A stretch of DNA of 25,898 nt from Folioceros fuciformis. Taxonomy: Eukaryota > Anthocerotophyta > Anthocerotopsida > Anthocerotales. A model generated the notes under the pieces. The model saw only the letters and a list, made by a program, of their open reading frames with translations, did no database searches and was not told the DNA's origin. The stretch spans positions 1-25,898 of the forward strand of contig JBNGIO010004480.1 of the NCBI GenBank assembly GCA_049999805.1. The letters are read 5' to 3'. A program made the translations under genes and the position numbers. Of the stretch, positions 21,179 to 25,898 are shown piece by piece. Position 1 is the first letter of the stretch, and every line of letters begins with the position of its first letter.

Positions 21179-21520
21179 CTTCAGCAAGCGGACGAGCAGC
21201 GTCCTCGTCCTGGCTGACGGCAGGCTTCATGGATGGCATTCCAGCAGCCTCCATAAGGCTATCACAGCGTAGTCAGTGCCACGCCCCTGATTCACTACCC
21301 AAGTGGAAACAAGGCATATTACCCAATCCCCAAGCCCAAGCGGGAAGTATGTCCCCCACCTCGCCGCATTGTCCTCTCGCAAGGGGTATTATACGTCGGG
21401 CAGTGAAGATTGAGATCAGACACCGACTTGCAGATACTCCAAAACAAACGTATGCCCCGGAAAGACTGGCAACTGACATGGATTGCAGACCCCTTCCTCC
21501 CTCGAAGACCGGTTTCACAG
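21179..21520 (+). pseudogene. F-box/kelch gene fragment
   Basis: From 21179 the plus strand reads FSKRTSSVLVLADGRLHGWH, which parallels FSKWTNSALVLADGRLYGWD of the F-box gene at about 18050-18115. The DNA is similar over about 100 bp before an in-frame stop. Weaker similarity follows in shifted frames: LYVGQ against VYFVTSG, and LQILQNK...DWQLTWIADP against YRIFKLEERGWTWKPIAELP. The F-box itself is absent. The fragment starts within 50 bp of the 5' end of the GPAT9 pseudogene. It is a truncated relative of the neighbouring gene. The right-hand limit is approximate. Confidence 0.65.
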
Positions 21521-21839
21521 ACTATGTATGTACATATCTTACAAAGTCAAAGGTTGCACGATGGACTTGATATATGTATACTACCTACATTCTCAGGGAT
21601 CTTCCTGCAGCATGACGTACGACCAGCACGGCATGAGATGAAGTGCGGCGACGTAGTACACCCAACAGAGGAGGTTCAAATTGTAGCAGTATGAGGACTA
21701 GTTTTTACCAAATAGTCATGCAAGCTTCTCCATCCAATTGCCCACCAGCTGCATTCAGATCCAAGTCTATGAATCTGTGAGAGGGAGCTGCGAACGGACC
21801 CACCGAGTGGAGACACAGTCTTGGAAACATTGGCACTAC

Positions 21840-23783
21840 ATGGAAGCAACCTCCCTTGTCCGTTTCTCGAGGTTATTGTTGTTTGCAAAATCCCACCCAG
21901 GCTTGAGATGGCACAGTCGATATGGCTGCAGGGGTTGGTCAAGGTCTACTCCAGGCGTTGCCTCGCCGGTGCTAGCTCCACACACACGTCAGCGGGTGCT
22001 TCCCTTCTGCACAAGCTCATCCGCCTGGCCTTGTCCTCCCGCGCAAGGAGTGGTATACACCGAACAGGGTCAGCCTGATCATGTGCTCAAGTAAGTGAAG
22101 ACAGGTTGCGGGAAGACGGTTCTCTCAAGCGGTAGATATAACTGACGACAGGTGGGTCGTGAGCAGGGTGGAGGATCTCCCAGCCGGCGAGCTGCATGAG
22201 CAGCAAGTGTGTGTTAAGATGCTGGCTGCCCCTATTAACCCTTCAGACATCAATAGAGTGGAAGGTATGGTTGTTGAGTGTTTGACAACCATGATGGATG
22301 GGGATTGCTGCTCCTCCTTCTAAAAACGTGATGCAGGTGTGTACCCCGTGAGGCCCCCTGTTCCAGCTGTGGGTGGAAACGAGGGGGTGGGAGTCATCAC
22401 GGCTGTGGGCAGTGGTGTGAAGTCCCTTGCTGTGGGTGACTGGGTTATTCCGTTCGGTTATACTCAAGGTAGCTGTCCTACATTGGTGGGTGGCACAGTT
22501 GCATGTTTGTGGATTTCGCAGCTCGTCCCTTTTGAACTCGATGCTTAACGATGGCAGGCACTTGGCGAACACATGTGGTAGCAGACGAGAGTTCATGGTC
22601 CAAAGTCCGGAATGATGTGCCTGTGGAATACGCTGCCACCGTCTCTGTCAATCCGTGTACTGCCCTAAGGATGCTTCACGATTTTGTCTCACCTGTGGCA
22701 GGTTTGTACAAACCTGCCCCTGGCTGGCAGCACCCCTCTCATGTCGTTCTTACGGTGTGCAGCTTGCTCATTTGTGTTCAGTCTGCTGGTTTAGGAGACG
22801 TGGTCATCCAGAATGGAGCAACCAGTATGGTGGGTCAATGTGTGATCCAATTGGCCCCTCTTTTCAATCTTCAGACCATAAACATAGTGCGGGACAGGTA
22901 CGTTTCCAAGATTTGACTGTTCGTGGAGACGCATGCCAAAAGTGCCAGTCATCAACCAAGCAAGTTTCTGACAGGCCGGACCTGGAAGAGGTGAAGTCTC
23001 ACCTTAAAGCAATGGGGGCAACGGATGTCTTTTCGGAAGGCGAGCTCAAGGACCAGGACATGTCTACCACTCTGGTAAGCAGCTCTTGTTGCTATTAAAA
23101 GGCGGATCTTTCTGCAAACGTGTAGCAATTGGGTCCTAAGGGCCGACAATTTTCAGGCTGGCCGAACCGCTCGCTTGGGTCTAAACTGCGTGGGCGGAAC
23201 TGCTGCAACAGCGGTCTTAAAATTACTGGGGTACGTCGTTGCCTTTTAGAGCAAGTACCAATGGGTTGCACACCCGCCGTGTCTGTTACTCTCAGAGGAA
23301 CCCTGATTCTGGTTGACTAACAGGGAGGGTGGCACAATGGTGACATATGGAGGGATGTCGAAGAAACCTGTAACGGTTTCCACGTCATCCTTGATCTTCA
23401 AGGTCTCCTCTTTCCCAATGCCAGCAAGTCGGCACTTCAAAGCTTTCCATTAGCTCTCGTCAAACACCTTGCTCATTTGGCAGGACGTGAAAGTTCAAGG
23501 GTTCTGGTTAAGCAGATGGGCAACAGCGCATTCCAAGGAAGATTTTTTAGAGATGGTGAACTTTCTTCTTGCACTTGTCAAGGAGGGGAAGCTGCACTAC
23601 CAGTAAGTAACTGGAACATGTGCCACATCCTGAAGTCAGTCGAGGGTTGGGATCTTCACCCTATCGTTTGTGGTCTGTGTGATCAGAATGGAGAAAATCC
23701 CTTTCTCAGACTTCAACATCGCCCTTGAGAAGGCCATGGGTAAACAGGGCAGAGCCACAAAACAGCTGCTAGTCTTCGACTGA
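21840..23783 (+). CDS. MECR: Mitochondrial 2-enoyl thioester (enoyl-ACP) reductase
   Basis: Ten GT-AG exons in phase: 21840-22090, 22152-22264, 22337-22468, 22558-22701, 22795-22897, 22975-23074, 23157-23230, 23324-23402, 23484-23602, 23687-23783; 403 residues. The enzyme is an NADPH-dependent medium-chain reductase that reduces trans-2-enoyl-ACP in the last step of mitochondrial type II fatty-acid synthesis, which supplies octanoyl-ACP for lipoate. Residues 1 to about 70 are rich in Arg and Ser with almost no acids, as in a mitochondrial presequence. The mature part has [19 protein letters not shown] with the family's catalytic Tyr at 124, [30 protein letters not shown], the nucleotide-binding [15 protein letters not shown] (220-234), [25 protein letters not shown] and the terminal KQLLVFD. 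The start at 21840 gives the targeting peptide. An in-frame ATG at 21738 is less likely. Confidence 0.95.
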
Positions 23784-24889
23784 TCTCTGTCACCCAGCTT
23801 CCTTCGACTAGTACAGCCTGGAATTCGGAAGGAAGAATCTGGACACTCCGTCGAAATATTTGAGAGCTCTGAGTATGACTTCAGATGAGACTTCTGGAGA
23901 AGATCATGCTTGCACTGCCTGCTGCATCCTAGAGTTTCAGATGCATAACCGCGTCTTTCGTCTTGGAGGGCAGAAACGCTTGGTCTGTGGTCTCCAGGGT
24001 AAAACAGGTGTACTGTGGGCCGAGAACGATTCCAGGCAGGCTGGGGGATATCGATGGGCAGTGCTGCGTTTTTCTTTTTTTTGTGGGTCTCCACTTCTGT
24101 GTTGGAGGCCAGATGTATATCCCATTGACAACGCTGAACAGTACTCACATCGTGGATCATGGATCGTTGGCCCATCCCAAAGTGGCGTATGTACAAAAAA
24201 CAAAGCCAAACTAAGAGAAATAGCACTGGAAATCTGTCGCGAGAATCACTGAGGTGGCACCACACGAAATGTGACATTTGCATCATGTGAAGAGAGACAT
24301 CTGACATCACCTGCACCGTGTGTCAGTTGGTACAAATGCCTGACTCAACGGTGAGAATACGGGGTGTTCATGGGAGGAGGAAAGAGTAGCAACAGAAACG
24401 CAATTGACTCTACCGAGAGCCCAATGGAAGCTGTGAGGATGTTTGCCTCTTTTTCCAGGCTTTCATATTAAGTAGACTTTACTATCTAGTAGAGTTCATT
24501 AGAAGAAGAAATGGACCCTCTCGTCTCTCCTTTTTTTTAGTCTGAGCTTGGTCTAGTGCTGCCATAGGTATGTTTGAACTATGCACACTTTAGTATTGTT
24601 GGGAACCCAATGCTAATCACATAATTTGGAGGCTATGAAGGTTATAGGTTGGAACATGTTTGAGCTTAGAACAAACCAGCTAGGATGGAATGGGTAAAGA
24701 AAGGTGACCTCACTTCCAAGTTCTTCTTTTCCAACTCGGTGATCACGATCTAGAGAACTGGAACTTGCATTCTAGTGTGGTTCCATGATGAAGTCGAGGC
24801 ACTGCAAAATTTGAGAAACCAAAAGCTCTTCAAAATCTTAGATGGGTCTTCTACATAATATGAGGATAACATGAGCTTATTATCTCAAT
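23784..24889. other. MECR 3' flank, no gene recognised
   Basis: Contains the MECR 3' UTR and AT-rich DNA. The open frames on both strands near 23860-24310 lack family similarity and partly run antisense to MECR. Confidence 0.5.
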
Positions 24890-25215
24890 AGGTGCCCATC
24901 ACAAAGCATAGCACAACATAAACAATTGAGTTTGTCTTCCTTTGTCCCACATTGCGGCCTTCTTTTGACAATAGGTTTTCATTACATGTCATACCACAAT
25001 GGAAGAATGGTGTTGTGACCTTTTGACAACAAGTGTCCATCATGAAGACAAACTATAGCAAGAAAACTAGAATTTATTTGAGTTGGTTTTTCTTTGTCTT
25101 ATATTGTTGCTTTCATTTGGCATTAGTTGTTCTTCACAAAGGCATATCACAATAGAAAGATGGAAGTTGGTCATTCTTTATTTCACAATGTAGCCTCCTT
25201 TTGATAATTTTTTCT
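24890..25215. repeat. Degenerate AT-rich repeats, about 85-150 bp
   Basis: Related segments start near 24928 (gagtttgtcttcctttgtcc), 25080 (gagttggtttttctttgtct) and 25165 (gttggtcattctttatttca). Each continues with a cacattg or atattg block, then a ccttcttttgacaat-like block, and the first two end in cataccacaatggaagaatgg or a variant. A gtcccatcac/gtgtccatcat block also precedes the first two. Divergence is high. This looks like old satellite or transposon-derived DNA. Confidence 0.6.
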
Positions 25216-25422
25216 TATTATTTTCTATTATTGGAAAAGAGATAGAAAGTCTCATACGCTCCGAAGATTGGAGGAAGAACCTGAGTAGGCCAAAGGCTAA
25301 AAGGGGTACAGGCCCCTTCGAACATCATTATCAAAAACTACCCACTGCTCCCAAAATGTCATGATGTGGAATAAGAAAAAGCCTACCTACCACTAGTGCC
25401 TAAGAAGCTGCTTGACCTGTGC

Positions 25423-25644
25423 TTATTGATGTTCTAAAAACCGGTTTGGCCAATGCTCTTGCAAATCAATGGATATGCGTTGTCGAACAAAGGCCACCAT
25501 AGAGGAAAGAGGGAGAACACCATTCCTATTATTCTCATAAACCTTTGCACAATCCTTGATGAACCTTGAAAAGTCCTTGCTCATGGCCGCATGAGTCTCA
25601 AGAGCAAGGGTGATGAAAATATGCTTGAATTGTAGAGGAAAATA
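25423..25644 (-). pseudogene. Short mobile-element-like ORF remnant
   Basis: A minus-strand frame without a proper start is open for about 73 codons between TAA 25645-25647 and TAA 25423-25425. It includes ITLALETHAAMSKDFSRFI and a run ending ISIDLQEHWPNRFLEH. The amphipathic wording, with an L-E-T-x-A-A-M-S-x-D-F phrase, is reminiscent of segments in plant and algal transposon polyproteins. I cannot name the family, and the similarity is from memory only. The surrounding AT-rich repeats support a mobile-element origin. Confidence 0.3.
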
Positions 25645-25898
25645 TTATGGACTTTGGCGCTTGCACAATGTGGAGTGAAATCTTGTATCCGGAGACACCG
25701 CGAGGTCCACATTCACCTTCTATGTCATTGTAGTCGTATGATTCACTCCCAAGGGAATGATTTGTGCCAAGAAACGCTAACTTCTACCCCTACTGACCCT
25801 TACCTAAGTCAAGACTCACTTACTACCTTCCCTAATACCTACAAGCTCAACTACTAGTACCCCTAATTAGCTCAACTACCACGGTCCCTACCCTACAA
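25645..25898. other. Right edge, nothing recognised
   Basis: Pyrimidine-rich end of the window, with several cctta/ctact-like short motifs. No gene or defined repeat was assigned. Confidence 0.35.

Noticed and set aside
21360-21420. Possible duplicate of MECR exon 1 (QGVLY resembling QGVVY)
   Set aside because: Only a handful of residues match. The surrounding sequence fits the F-box/kelch fragment better.
23636-24316. 226-codon open frame on the minus strand
   Set aside because: Antisense to the last MECR exon and its 3' flank, with no family motif and low-complexity lysine run. Treated as chance.

Overview
This is nuclear DNA of a streptophyte (land plant or close algal relative). The evidence is a set of plant-type genes with many short exons, and reading-frame-consistent GT-AG introns of about 60-250 bp. 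The genes are GPAT9, a Raf-like ankyrin kinase, a DUF3110 plastid protein, mitochondrial 2-enoyl thioester reductase (MECR) and an F-box protein. A DNMT3-type cytosine methyltransferase with motifs in canonical order is also present. That family is absent from flowering plants, which points to a bryophyte, lycophyte, other early-diverging land plant or streptophyte alga. The species cannot be named from the sequence alone.

Layout. 1-2000: accessory DNA with the 3' end of an N4/N6 DNA-methylase-like ORF, a truncated PIF/Harbinger transposase and tandem repeats around an assembly gap. 2290-3963: a foldback (inverted-repeat) element with two tandem arrays inside its loop. 4352-6910 (-): intact 11-exon ankyrin-repeat Raf-like kinase. 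7364-9713 (+): intact 13-exon GPAT9, head-to-head with the kinase. 9917-10057: a 42-bp tandem array with a second assembly gap. 10674-14173 (-): 13-exon DNMT3-type methyltransferase fused to a C-terminal DUF3444-like module and an acidic tail. 14890-16458 (+): five-exon DUF3110 plastid-type protein, head-to-head with the methyltransferase. 17254-18606 (+): single-exon F-box protein. 19240-21165 (-): decayed, intron-containing second copy of GPAT9. 21179-21520 (+): fragment of an F-box gene like the one at 17254. 21840-23783 (+): intact 10-exon MECR. 23784-25898: no intact gene, with AT-rich decayed repeats and a short mobile-element-like remnant.

How the genes relate. They do not form one pathway. 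GPAT9 (first acylation of glycerol-3-phosphate at the ER) and MECR (last step of mitochondrial fatty-acid synthesis) both belong to lipid metabolism, but their proximity looks incidental. The methyltransferase is the most unusual product. Repeats in the same window show C-to-T/G-to-A differences of the kind expected from methylated DNA. All gene models here were assembled by eye from splice sites, reading phase and family motifs. Transcript data would settle the first exons of GPAT9 and the methyltransferase.
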